Shown: positions 42,757 to 51,552 of the stretch, piece by piece
Numbering within the stretch: position 1 is the first letter of the stretch
Layout: each line of letters opens with the position of its first letter
Origin: CAZFHA01 sp964518595
GTDB lineage: Bacteria > Bacillota > Clostridia > Saccharofermentanales > Saccharofermentanaceae
Length of the DNA: 64,000 nucleotides
Assembly (NCBI GenBank): GCA_964518595.1
Contig: CAZFHA010000004.1
Span: 1 to 64,000 of the forward strand
Direction: 5' to 3'
The notes under the pieces: generated by a model
Databases searched by the model: none
What the model saw: the letters and a program-made list of their open reading frames with translations, nothing else
What the model was told of the DNA's origin: nothing
Translations under genes and position numbers: made by a program

Positions 42757-44196
42757 TCATTTCTTATCCAAAAATTTCACCGGCTGCCCCAGGGGGCCTT
42801 CATACTGCCTGCCCCACCCGGTAAAGACAGAGAATAAGAGTACCACAAATAGCAGCAGTGAATAATACATACTTCCGGCGATCTGGGTCAAGGATATGGG
42901 CGCAACAAAATCATAACCACCTGTAAGCAGCGCCCCCAGAAAAACAAATACGCTCAAGAAAGGCACCATCAAAACAATAGCATTGGCAAAGCCATCCAGT
43001 AAATTTGCCCGCCGGTAAGGGTGTAGTCCTACCCGTTTACCAATTTCATTTTGTACCTTACCGAAGGTAGTCATTGAAGCACTGGTAACACCACCGAAAA
43101 CCAGAGTCGTAATGGAAATCCCCAACATCATGGCGATCTCAGCGCCGCGCACCGTGCGCCCCAGCCGACTGCCCAAAATCAGAGCGGTAATTTTATCTAA
43201 CACACCAGCACCGGCCAACACACCCATGATGCTGTAAACGGATAAAACTAAAGTAACCGTCCCCATCATGCTACTCACCCCATCGGTCAAAAAACCACTG
43301 GGTACGCCATCAGAGACCGAAAGAATTGCCTCTTTATCCAAAAGTCCAAAGCCCAGTCCAACACCAATACCGACTACCAGCCCAACGGTAATTGCCTTAT
43401 AGATATTTCTCGTCTTAACCGCCACAAATAACATAAGGGCAACGGGAATTAGCATTACCAAAGAAGTAGGATTCATATGTTCCGCCAAAATCGCCTCAGC
43501 GCCTTGACCGATTGTTCCGCCGCCCCCCAAGAACCAAAATAATAAAAAAGCTACACCTCCCGCTACCAAGGAATACTTGAGCCGAGAGGAAACACAACCA
43601 CCCACATCGGCAAAACCAGCTTTATGAGTATATTCTTGCGTGCCTGCGGAAATAATGGTTGTGTCAGAAATTGGTGCTACATTATCACCAAAAATAGCGC
43701 CCGAAAGAATAGCTCCTGCCAATACCGCAGGGTTCGCTCCCAGTAGTACCCCCGCCGGATAAAAAATCGGAAAACAGGTAAACATTGTTCCGATAGATGA
43801 GCCGGTGGCTGTGGAGATAATACAGACAGCCAAGAAGGTAAAGGCTGTAAAGAGGCCGCCCTCTACCCCGATGGTCTTAGCCAGCCAGACAAAGCCGGAA
43901 GAAATATTCGCCGCTTTAATCATCTGAGAAAACATCCCAATAATAAATAGTAGTACCAGTACTGGCACCGCTTCTTGAGCACCCTTATAAACAAAATTCC
44001 AGTAGCGATCGTATTGGCCTTTTTTTACAAAAAGGGCACCTAGAAGCAGAGCTACAAAAGCCCCCATTGCCAAAGCGTGCATCTCAAAGGCTTTAAACAC
44101 GATAAAGTACAACACGCAGAAAAAGAGAAAAACAATAACCGGGACAAAAGCCACACCTAAGCCCCCACGAAAAACCAATTTTTCATTTTCTTTCAT
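42757..44196 (-). CDS. NhaC-family transporter (annotated type: Na+/H+ antiporter)
   Basis: A 479-residue membrane protein of the NhaC superfamily with about twelve hydrophobic segments; family motifs include TGSSIGTMFTCFPIF and AILSGAIFGDNVAPISDTTI. The start at 44196 follows AGGAGGG closely; the frame extends to 44229 with a poorer site. Family members carry Na+/H+ or couple other solutes, and NhaC-type transporters under tyrosine T-boxes have been proposed, as I recall, to be amino-acid transporters. Here the gene is last in an operon headed by a T-box leader, which favours an amino-acid role over pH homeostasis. Confidence 0.88.
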   Translation of the reverse strand: MKENEKLVFRGGLGVAFVPVIVFLFFCVLYFIVFKAFEMHALAMGAFVALLLGALFVKKGQYDRYWNFVYKGAQEAVPVLVLLFIIGMFSQMIKAANISSGFVWLAKTIGVEGGLFTAFTFLAVCIISTATGSSIGTMFTCFPIFYPAGVLLGANPAVLAGAILSGAIFGDNVAPISDTTIISAGTQEYTHKAGFADVGGCVSSRLKYSLVAGGVAFLLFWFLGGGGTIGQGAEAILAEHMNPTSLVMLIPVALMLFVAVKTRNIYKAITVGLVVGIGVGLGFGLLDKEAILSVSDGVPSGFLTDGVSSMMGTVTLVLSVYSIMGVLAGAGVLDKITALILGSRLGRTVRGAEIAMMLGISITTLVFGGVTSASMTTFGKVQNEIGKRVGLHPYRRANLLDGFANAIVLMVPFLSVFVFLGALLTGGYDFVAPISLTQIAGSMYYSLLLFVVLLFSVFTGWGRQYEGPLGQPVKFLDKK

Positions 44197-44256
44197 ACAC
44201 CCTCCTGCCTGCGGCGGTCGAAAATTCATCTGAATACCACCGCATAAAATTATTCT

Positions 44257-45303
44257 CTACTTCTCATTCAAATTCATTTTCATGATATTTCGGTACTTTG
44301 AACCCACCGTTCTTTCCAGCTGGAAGGGTTCTCCTTCCAAGATTGGATAGTTCTCTAACAAACCCTCAATCTCGGCCAGTTCCCTCTCAGCCAACTGAAA
44401 AGAAAACATTCCGGTGGTAGAGGCCACATGGCGACTGTTTCTGACACCCACAATAGCTGCTCCCACTCCTGGCCGACTCAAGATGTACTGTACCGCCACT
44501 TGAGCAATAGTTGCCTGATGATTTTGCGCTATTTTATTTAGAAGTTCCAGCAGTTTTTGGTAACCCTCCCAACCCAGAGTATCTTCAATCACCTGAAGAT
44601 ACTTGACCTGAGAACGGGTTTGCGGCTCCTCCACACCCTTACCTAACCAACGGTCTGAAAGGAAACCGCCAGACAAGGTACCATAGCAAAGTAAAGCAAT
44701 ATTATGTTTTTGACAGTAAGGCAAAAGAGCTTTTTCCGGTCGCCGGTCAAAAGGCGAATACTGGGTCTGGACAGACACAACGGGGATACCGGCATCAACC
44801 AGCTCGGCCAGATGAACCGTGTCAAAATTTGTCACCCCCAACTGGCGAATTTTGCCCTTTTCTTGTAACCGAGTCAGATAACCAGCCACCTCTACCATTC
44901 CCTTTGCCTCGTAATCCCACCAGTGAAATTGCACCAAATCTAAGGCCTCCTTATTCAATCGAGTAAGGCTGCGGTCAATAATTTTTTCGGTATACTGATA
45001 ATCCACACTCTCCAGCAAATTAATATCCGGCACAAATTTTGTGTGTATCTGAATGTCCTGTGGTGATACGGTACTATTTGTTCTGAGAGCAGTGATAAAT
45101 TTGCCCAAAAACTCTTCCACACCGGTATAAATATCCGCGCAGTCAAAGGTAGTAAAACCCTGCTCAACCAAAGAATAAAAGGCTGTCATAACATCATTAT
45201 AGTCAAGGGGACTGTGGAGGCTGTGACCCTCCGACAACTGCCAGCAGCCATTAATAACTCGACTTATACTATATTCAGGTACTAATTCAGTTCGTGCATT
45301 CAT
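44257..45303 (-). CDS. aldo/keto reductase
   Basis: A 348-residue NAD(P)H-dependent aldo/keto reductase. The catalytic Asp-Tyr pair is in TFDCADIYTGVEEFLGK, the Lys in IHTKFVPD and the HWWD segment replaces the usual His. The pattern IRQLGVTNFD and the C-terminal AAIVGVRNSRHV complete the family signature. It overlaps the stop of the preceding TIGR04076-like gene by four bases (ATGA), which implies coupling. Substrate unknown; its place in a T-box operon suggests a link to amino-acid metabolism. Confidence 0.88.
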   Translation of the reverse strand: MNARTELVPEYSISRVINGCWQLSEGHSLHSPLDYNDVMTAFYSLVEQGFTTFDCADIYTGVEEFLGKFITALRTNSTVSPQDIQIHTKFVPDINLLESVDYQYTEKIIDRSLTRLNKEALDLVQFHWWDYEAKGMVEVAGYLTRLQEKGKIRQLGVTNFDTVHLAELVDAGIPVVSVQTQYSPFDRRPEKALLPYCQKHNIALLCYGTLSGGFLSDRWLGKGVEEPQTRSQVKYLQVIEDTLGWEGYQKLLELLNKIAQNHQATIAQVAVQYILSRPGVGAAIVGVRNSRHVASTTGMFSFQLAERELAEIEGLLENYPILEGEPFQLERTVGSKYRNIMKMNLNEK

Positions 45304-45647
45304 GCTTGTTCTCCTTCACTATAAATCGCTTCTACTGTACAGGCACTGTGAGAAAATTCCCGACGGCTAAGACGGCTTATTTTAAACTTAGCACCGCAAT
45401 TAGGATCGGGACAAGCAATCATGGCGTCCGAAAGCATCCAATCATTAGGCTGAAGTGGTCTCTGTTTGGCTGGCAGCAAAGGCAGTAGAGCTGCTAATGC
45501 GTAGAGCGAAAAAGAATTGTTTTCGGGGAAAATAATATTCTCACCGACTACAAGAAAGTAATCCCCTGCCTTATGGCTGCACACCATGGGACGTTCTGAG
45601 GCAATCACCTCAACTTTGAGATCATACAAGCTAAAACCATCTTCCAT
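45300..45647 (-). CDS. TIGR04076-family protein
   Basis: A 115-residue protein from the ATG at 45647 (AGAAAGG at moderate spacing); an in-frame ATG at 45674 sits inside the T-box terminator and is unlikely. The family is recognised by LYDLKVEVIAS, the GDYFLVVGENIIFP segment and the C-terminal MIACPDPNCGAKFKISR, whose CPDPNC looks like a metal or redox Cys pair. The function is unknown. It is the first gene of the T-box operon and overlaps the aldo/keto reductase start. Confidence 0.75.
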   Translation of the reverse strand: MEDGFSLYDLKVEVIASERPMVCSHKAGDYFLVVGENIIFPENNSFSLYALAALLPLLPAKQRPLQPNDWMLSDAMIACPDPNCGAKFKISRLSRREFSHSACTVEAIYSEGEQA

Positions 45648-45674
45648 CACATTACCAACCTTTCTTTTGGGCAT

Positions 45675-45930
45675 AAAAAAACACCCGTCCTGAAATAATT
45701 CAAGGACAAGCGTTAACCTGCGGTACCACCTTGTTTGGTATAATACTATACCCACTCACCGGGTGCCATCACACCCTTGCCCTCTAACGCTGGCAATGCG
45801 TCTCAGCTACTAGATTTCTCGTTCACCTTGCCCTCTAAGGCCCACTTACTGCTACTGTATCTATCCGGCTTCCACCTTCCCGGACTCGCTAGAGATCGTT
45901 TGACAGTAAAACTTCCTTATCACTGGTTTT
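45675..45930 (-). promoter_or_regulatory. T-box riboswitch leader, candidate tyrosine (UAC) specifier
   Basis: The minus strand carries the T-box core AAGGTGGTACCGCAGG (45717-45732), whose UGGU can pair with the ACCA end of a tRNA that has discriminator A. It is followed by a terminator with 11-base arms (45681-45691 / 45703-45713) and seven Ts (45675-45681), and preceded by a stem I region with an AGCGAG and GGTGGAAGCC pattern. In a TTTACTG/CAGTAAG basal stem, GAUACAG places UAC (45857-45859) as the best specifier candidate, which would mean tyrosine. The T-box call is firm; the specifier is tentative. Confidence 0.88.
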
Positions 45931-45936
45931 TTCTGG

Positions 45937-45965
45937 ATTATAGCACCGGCTCATAGCCCTGTCAA
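45937..45965 (-). promoter_or_regulatory. consensus sigma-A promoter of the T-box operon
   Basis: TTGACA (45960-45965), a 17-base spacer and TATAAT (45937-45942) on the minus strand, both perfect consensus. A strong constitutive promoter with control left to the T-box is the usual design. Confidence 0.9.
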
Positions 45966-46065
45966 CGATGTTAGGGGCGATGATAGTTACCGCCAAGGGC
46001 AGTAAAAAGTGTTCAATGCCTTCTCCGATCGCCCCAATGTGGAGGTCGGCAAGGATAATATTAGC

Positions 46066-47679
46066 CTATATAGAAACAATCTTTCCCCATAATTTTCCAT
46101 TCAAATCATTATCTTCTTTCCTTGTAGTATATGCTTCAGGCAAAGGGTATAAATTTACTCCTGTAGCTTTGAGATTCACTAATTTGACTGAATGTTCGTT
46201 AGCCACTTTAGTTATCTGTTCTAAGCTATCAGGGAAGTCTTTGATATTACGTTTTTTACCGTTCTTAGCAACCCTGTTAAACTGGCTAAGAGTGGCAACA
46301 AAGGCAGAGTTTAAAATAAACATCTCCGGAAGAATATCAATTTTTTTTACAAATTTTTCTTGAATACCATGCACTCTAAGAATATTTTGAAAGGCCTGCC
46401 TTATTTGAGTTCCCTGACAATCTTTATTAATTTTATTGGGAAGGTACAAGTTATTAAAACGTTCTGAAACTTGATCTCTAATTGTTCTCCTCAAAAGCAT
46501 AAATTCATTATATCTATGGAACTTCTTATTTCGAAAAAAGTTTAAAAATTTTTTTCTGCGTAAGCAGCTCCATCTTATCAACTTGGCAAAATCTGCTACT
46601 AAGCAATAGGAATTGGAGTTTATATTGTCAACATATATTTTTTTAAATTCTTTCAGGGCGGTAGATATCATAACTTGACTTGTGGGAACAGAAATAATTT
46701 CAAAGTTTAAAGGAAGCTTTTCAAAAAAAACAGCGTTTTCTTTTTTTACATCATCATCAACAAGTAAAATAATTTTAGGGAAAATGGCCTTCCACTTTTT
46801 AAAGATATAATCATATTTTAAAAAATCCAACAGCTTATTATCAGAGTTTTTAGATAGTAAAATAATCAAGTCAATAGACACCTCTTTGAAGTACTTTTTT
46901 TTAGCTTTCATGTACGACTTAATAAATATATACATGATGAAATTAAGAGAACTAAAGACAGTGGCAATTAACACTACTAGGCCTAGTTCGACTTTTTTCT
47001 GATTTAGGACGAGCTCAGAGTAATTTTGTAAAAGAAGAACCCATAATAACCCTAGTCCAATCATAGAAGACATAATAGAATATATATTATTAACGTCACT
47101 AATATTTCTAGGAGAAATATACAAAGTAGATAATGATAAAAAGGCGACAACTACAATTGCTGGATAGAAAAAAATAATATTATTTCTCACCATAATAATA
47201 ATGAAGATGATTCCGACTAGAAACATCCCCACCGAAATTAAAGCTCTACTTAGTATATTTCCAATCATTTCGAGTAAAAGATAACGGTAAAGAAAAAAAG
47301 AAACGAAACTCTTTTGGGGTTTCAGGTTTGCTAAGATTTGAGCCTCTTTAGGGCGTTTGAAATTCCCTCCCCCAATCGCCACTGGTGCCATTACAATCAT
47401 GTATAAGACCATAAATAGAGTCATAGAACTATTTTCAACTTTTTTATCAATCAGCAACGTATACATATAAGCAATCCAAATTGTCAAAATAATCCAAATT
47501 GTGATGGATACTACAAACCAAATACGTTTGCGTCTTGCTTGCATTACTTTAGCTTTATTCAAAGAAACTGATTCAAGCCATGATAAGGTCAACGTTATGT
47601 AGCGACTAATTATTATCATGAAAATACACAGCGAAGCAATAACAAAAAACAGCCGAATAATTAACTGGATAATTAACAT
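46066..47679 (-). CDS. orphan membrane protein with cytosolic C-terminal half
   Basis: A 537-residue protein with no family I can name. Residues 1-270 hold about eight hydrophobic segments; residues 270-537 form a soluble, Lys/Asn/Phe-rich part including IILLVDDDVKKENAVFFEKL, which looks like a Rossmann-like strand followed by acidic turn. A Gly-rich segment APVAIGGGNFKRPKEAQ lies between the second and third pairs of segments. Coding sequence is more AT-rich than its neighbours, suggesting recent acquisition. AGGAGGG precedes the ATG and sits next to a perfect hairpin that could shield it. It is transcribed alone. Confidence 0.65.
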   Translation of the reverse strand: MLIIQLIIRLFFVIASLCIFMIIISRYITLTLSWLESVSLNKAKVMQARRKRIWFVVSITIWIILTIWIAYMYTLLIDKKVENSSMTLFMVLYMIVMAPVAIGGGNFKRPKEAQILANLKPQKSFVSFFLYRYLLLEMIGNILSRALISVGMFLVGIIFIIIMVRNNIIFFYPAIVVVAFLSLSTLYISPRNISDVNNIYSIMSSMIGLGLLWVLLLQNYSELVLNQKKVELGLVVLIATVFSSLNFIMYIFIKSYMKAKKKYFKEVSIDLIILLSKNSDNKLLDFLKYDYIFKKWKAIFPKIILLVDDDVKKENAVFFEKLPLNFEIISVPTSQVMISTALKEFKKIYVDNINSNSYCLVADFAKLIRWSCLRRKKFLNFFRNKKFHRYNEFMLLRRTIRDQVSERFNNLYLPNKINKDCQGTQIRQAFQNILRVHGIQEKFVKKIDILPEMFILNSAFVATLSQFNRVAKNGKKRNIKDFPDSLEQITKVANEHSVKLVNLKATGVNLYPLPEAYTTRKEDNDLNGKLWGKIVSI

Positions 47680-47693
47680 TATAGTATCCCTCC

Positions 47694-47716
47694 TAGAATA
47701 GATATTTTCTATTCTA
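47694..47716 (-). promoter_or_regulatory. perfect hairpin touching the ribosome binding site of the orphan gene
   Basis: TAGAATAGA and TCTATTCTA, 9-base perfect arms with a 5-base loop, directly abut the AGGAGGG of the downstream gene. It may be the terminator of the mannosidase transcript, an operator, or a translational switch. Confidence 0.45.
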
Positions 47717-47743
47717 AATCATCAACTATTTCTATTCAACTAT

Positions 47744-50437
47744 TCACCCCTTCAGCCCTAACGTGCAAATTGCCTTCTTACCTAAGAGGCAAACGTTCCC
47801 CACCGCCCTAAGCTTCTCTTGCTCCAACAGGTCAAGCTCACAGGCCTCTATACCATCAGCCAAAACCAGCCTACGCTCCTCAGCGGTCAAATTATACCAG
47901 CGGCTAATAATATCGCCGCTCCTCTCACTCACCTTTAAAGCTGAATGGGCAATACCTTCACACCTAGTAGGGAAAAACTCTGCACTAGGTTCCAGAAGAC
48001 CTGTCTGAATCTTCATCCCGCAAGCCACCCAATCCACTTGATATTGGTAAGCTAATTGATAGGAGCGTAGACGGTCAGCTTCATCCCCATGAGGAATAAT
48101 TGCCAACTCTACTTCATGTTCTCCTAGGCACTGTGCTTCCTGAGTTAGGAACACGCCCCAGTCTCCCAGCTCTCTAACCCCGCGATGCAAGGTAATCGCT
48201 AAAGTATTTTTACCATCCCGCAAGACTTCATACTCTGCAAGCCCCTTGTTAGCAATAGTTAAGCCATAATCGGCTTGATGGAGATTCACAAAAGCTTGCT
48301 GATGCTGGGCATTACAGGGATTTTCCCAGACTTCACTGGGCATATTGGCGCGCTTCGCTACCTCGAAAACCGAATCTGCATAATGATAATCAGTCTCTAG
48401 CCCCGTCTCCCACAGCACCCGCAGCCGATGATCCAGAGCTTGATTATTGAAAGAAACTTTCAGCTGCACTAGCGGCTGGCTTTTTTCAAAAATATAGCTA
48501 GCTATAATGGTCTGATTAATCCTCTGTTTAACCCGTTGAGCCCGACGCTCTTTAAACTCGACCAGGTCTCGAATCTCTTGGTCTAGCCGCTTATCAGCCT
48601 TTGCAGGAATTTTCATGGTATGAGATACCTGAATCACGGCTCGATAAGGCGTGTTTTCCAGCACTTTAATTTTCGCTGGAACGCCCTTCGTGGTGATAGG
48701 CCTTTCTCCAAGGGGCTGAAAGTAGATATACTCATTACCGATATCTCCACAGTCTTCAAAAATACCGAGATTCTTCCAATGCCTCCGGCTGTTTTTATCA
48801 TAGAGTTCTAAGCTTCCATCCTCGCGGAAAGCAGCCTTAAAATAATCCGTCTCAATTTGCCAGTTCTCCTGAACCAAGCCCTCAGCGACTTTGGAAGCCC
48901 TTTTTCCGGGCACTAAAGCATAACTTTTCCAGCCAAAGCAAGGTACATCCTGAGCTTCCAAAACGACCTTTACTCTTTTGGCTATATAGGGCTGTCGAAA
49001 CTTATCCTTAGGCAAGTCATAACCGAAGGCGTTGGGCAGGGGCGTAACCCTTGCTGGCACTACCTCACCCAGATGATTAACCACCTCATAAGCAGGCAGG
49101 CGTTTCTTATGCATAGCAGCGACAATGTCTGGCACACTGCCTTCACTAAAATAACACCGCTCCACATCTACTTCTAGCTCCACCACACTTGTTCTTGAAT
49201 AGGCCGTCGTGTTTGCCACCAAGAACGGCTTAGCTTCCTTGTGAATCAAAGTAAAATCCGATGTATCCACTTGCCCAGTCAAATAAGATAAGCTCTCCTC
49301 AATGATGTGTTGAATAGCCGCCTCCGCTTTCTCAAAGCGAGTCACCATCTCCCGGTGAACCAAATCCACACTGCAACCACAGATGCTATCATGAGGATGG
49401 TTCTCCATGAGTAACTTCCAAACATAAGTAAATAGGTGATGGGGATAAGGCTTCCCTTGACGGTAGGCCAGGGTAGCCAGTGGTTCAGCTACTTTTTCTA
49501 AAAGCATTTGGCAACGGCAGTTCATCTGCTTGAGATGAATTCTAGCTGAAGCCGTATTAGCCAGAGTATACCAGCCATTGGTCTGCTGACTACGGAGTTC
49601 CCCTCGAACCGTAACCATGTCTCTAGGCAGAGATTCTTGAAGCTGCTCAACATAGGTCTCAAAATTCGAATGAACAAAGGTCATATTTGGATATAAATCC
49701 GTAGCCGTCTTTAGTGCTGCCGATAGATCTCTTTGTACCGGCTGATGGTCACAGCCATTCATAAACAACAGATGGGGAGTACTGGCGTACTTCTCCACCG
49801 CAGCCAGTTTCTGCCGCCAGTATGCCTTGGCAGCTTCTGGCTCTACAGGAATCTCATTGCCATTATTGTACCAGTTGGCAAAAAGTATCCCCAAGACCCT
49901 AGAGCCATCTTCCGACTGCCAGTACATCTCTGAATAAGGCGACTCATAAAGACCCAGGTCGCCCACTTGGTTATTAAAACCGGTAGACTTTACCCCACGT
50001 CCAAATACGGCAGCAGAGATACCGGCCTTAGCCAGAATCTGTGGAGCCTGACCAATATTGCCAAAAGAATCAGGAAAATATCCAATCTGGCAGCCACCAC
50101 CAAAAGCCCGCGCCAATGCCATGCCGTATTGAAGATTTCTCACATTGGCCTCACTACTAGTCAGAAACTCATCTTGAAGGACATACCAAGGCCCCACATG
50201 AAGGCGCTTGGCTTCTATCAGGGCTTTTAATTGAGGCGCCCTTTCCGGCCTGACTTCAAGATAGTCCTCCAGCAAAATAGTCTGGCCGTCAAGGTGAAAG
50301 CTCTGAAATGCCTCATCCTTCTCCAAAGTCTCAATCAAGGTATCCATAAATTCGACAAAGAGCATGTGATGCTTTTCGTAAGGCAAATACCATTCCCGAT
50401 CCCAGTGACTATGAGAGATAACATGAGCTTTCTGCAT
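47744..50437 (-). CDS. GH38 alpha-mannosidase (MngB-like)
   Basis: An 897-residue glycoside hydrolase family 38 enzyme. HSHWDREW (H11, D13) and the nucleophile segment GYFPDSFGN (D123) match the zinc ligands and catalytic Asp of the family. The layout follows MngB, which hydrolyses 2-O-alpha-mannosylglycerate, and related enzymes that trim alpha-mannosides. The middle and C-terminal beta domains are complete. AGGAGG precedes the ATG. No signal peptide, so it acts on imported oligosaccharides. It is the last gene of the mannoside cluster, 11 bases after the UROD-like gene. Confidence 0.92.
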   Translation of the reverse strand: MQKAHVISHSHWDREWYLPYEKHHMLFVEFMDTLIETLEKDEAFQSFHLDGQTILLEDYLEVRPERAPQLKALIEAKRLHVGPWYVLQDEFLTSSEANVRNLQYGMALARAFGGGCQIGYFPDSFGNIGQAPQILAKAGISAAVFGRGVKSTGFNNQVGDLGLYESPYSEMYWQSEDGSRVLGILFANWYNNGNEIPVEPEAAKAYWRQKLAAVEKYASTPHLLFMNGCDHQPVQRDLSAALKTATDLYPNMTFVHSNFETYVEQLQESLPRDMVTVRGELRSQQTNGWYTLANTASARIHLKQMNCRCQMLLEKVAEPLATLAYRQGKPYPHHLFTYVWKLLMENHPHDSICGCSVDLVHREMVTRFEKAEAAIQHIIEESLSYLTGQVDTSDFTLIHKEAKPFLVANTTAYSRTSVVELEVDVERCYFSEGSVPDIVAAMHKKRLPAYEVVNHLGEVVPARVTPLPNAFGYDLPKDKFRQPYIAKRVKVVLEAQDVPCFGWKSYALVPGKRASKVAEGLVQENWQIETDYFKAAFREDGSLELYDKNSRRHWKNLGIFEDCGDIGNEYIYFQPLGERPITTKGVPAKIKVLENTPYRAVIQVSHTMKIPAKADKRLDQEIRDLVEFKERRAQRVKQRINQTIIASYIFEKSQPLVQLKVSFNNQALDHRLRVLWETGLETDYHYADSVFEVAKRANMPSEVWENPCNAQHQQAFVNLHQADYGLTIANKGLAEYEVLRDGKNTLAITLHRGVRELGDWGVFLTQEAQCLGEHEVELAIIPHGDEADRLRSYQLAYQYQVDWVACGMKIQTGLLEPSAEFFPTRCEGIAHSALKVSERSGDIISRWYNLTAEERRLVLADGIEACELDLLEQEKLRAVGNVCLLGKKAICTLGLKG

Positions 50438-50447
50438 ACCTAGCCTC

Positions 50448-51458
50448 CTATTTCCAATCCTTCAGTATTACTTCAATATTAGCCAGAGGAACGTCTCGAC
50501 CGACTTCACTTTGACCAATAAATCCACCGCCATTAACAAACAAGTTCTGCACCATGGTGCGCTTACAATTCTCTACTTCTTCTACGGTACCATTAGGCAA
50601 AATGGTCTGTCTGCTGATCTCTCCCCAGAAGGTAATCTTGCCAGCATATTGAGCTGCCACTTTCTCTACCCCCATACACCAGAGCTGAGAATTAATAGCG
50701 TCCACACCCATGGCAATAAACTCTGGGTAGAGATCCATAATATAGCCGTCACTATGGAAAAAGATCTTTTTTCCTTTAGCCTTAATTCGATCAAACAGAG
50801 TCTGATACATGGGCTTAAAATGAATCTTCCAAGCCTCTGGCGAAATCAAAAGTGAGATCTGTGATCCCCAATCATCCCCAAAAGACACAGCATCAATATC
50901 TTGTTCTAGCCACTTATCAAGATAGACATCATAGAACTCCATAACATACTGCTTGATGAGATCTAACGTCACATCTTCCATGGCAATATCACAGTAGAGA
51001 TCTTCGGTGCCTCTTAAGTATTGCATTCTCTCGAAGAAACTAATCCAACCGCCAATAATGAACTTGTCGGCCTTTCTACCTTCTTGAATCTTCCCTTGGA
51101 TGGAAGGTTCCATCTCAGCCCACTCTTTTAAGAATCTGGCTGTGGGTACTTGGTAGCCAGGAATTTTGTCTTCATCGGCAAAAACAGGATTTTTCACTTC
51201 GCCAATAATACCGGCTTGAATATTGGTCCATTCACTACCCCACTCGTCCACCAAGGTCCCTAGTTCATAATACTTGGGATTAGAGGCATGATCAAAAGGT
51301 CCACTCACTGCCATAATATCAACTTCATAGCGATTGTAGAGGTTCTCGAATTCCTCTTTATAATGCATTCTGGTTGCAGGCAAGACCCATAGGTCTTTGG
51401 CAACTCTATCTGGGGAATTAAATTCTAATGTTCTGATAACTCTTTCTCTACTATTCAC
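50448..51458 (-). CDS. UROD-superfamily protein 1 (not HemE)
   Basis: A 336-residue protein from a GTG at 51458 (GGAGGTG just upstream). It has the UROD-like TIM-barrel pattern: NSRERVIRTLEFNSPDRV, AVSFGDDWGSQISLLISPEAW, then IFFHSDGYIMDLYPEFIAMG and FWGEISRQTILPNGTVEEV. HemE's N-terminal Arg-rich porphyrin-binding motif is absent. The HSDG segment takes the place of the HxC zinc motif of MtaA/CmuA methyltransferases. The family also contains cobalamin-linked methyltransferases, so demethylation of a modified sugar is possible; this is inference. It is encoded between two GH38-type genes. Confidence 0.82.
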   Translation of the reverse strand: MNSRERVIRTLEFNSPDRVAKDLWVLPATRMHYKEEFENLYNRYEVDIMAVSGPFDHASNPKYYELGTLVDEWGSEWTNIQAGIIGEVKNPVFADEDKIPGYQVPTARFLKEWAEMEPSIQGKIQEGRKADKFIIGGWISFFERMQYLRGTEDLYCDIAMEDVTLDLIKQYVMEFYDVYLDKWLEQDIDAVSFGDDWGSQISLLISPEAWKIHFKPMYQTLFDRIKAKGKKIFFHSDGYIMDLYPEFIAMGVDAINSQLWCMGVEKVAAQYAGKITFWGEISRQTILPNGTVEEVENCKRTMVQNLFVNGGGFIGQSEVGRDVPLANIEVILKDWK

Positions 51459-51494
51459 GGAAACACCTCCCACAATTATCTGCACCTGATGTGT

Positions 51495-51526
51495 AAAAAG
51501 ATAGGCAACACATCACCTATCTTTTT
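51495..51526 (-). terminator. intercistronic hairpin between the GH38-like and UROD-like 1 genes
   Basis: AAAAAGATAGG and CCTATCTTTTT form a perfect 11-base stem with five terminal Ts on the minus strand, about 30 bases after the GH38-like stop. It should reduce read-through into the last two genes. Confidence 0.7.
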
Positions 51527-51552
51527 CACATGTTTCTTGTAACTACTTTACA

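Noticed and set aside
45940..46056. Short open stretch reading HFLLPLAVTIIAP between the orphan gene and the T-box promoter
   Set aside because: It looks like a membrane-protein fragment but has no start, overlaps a consensus promoter and is too short to assign.
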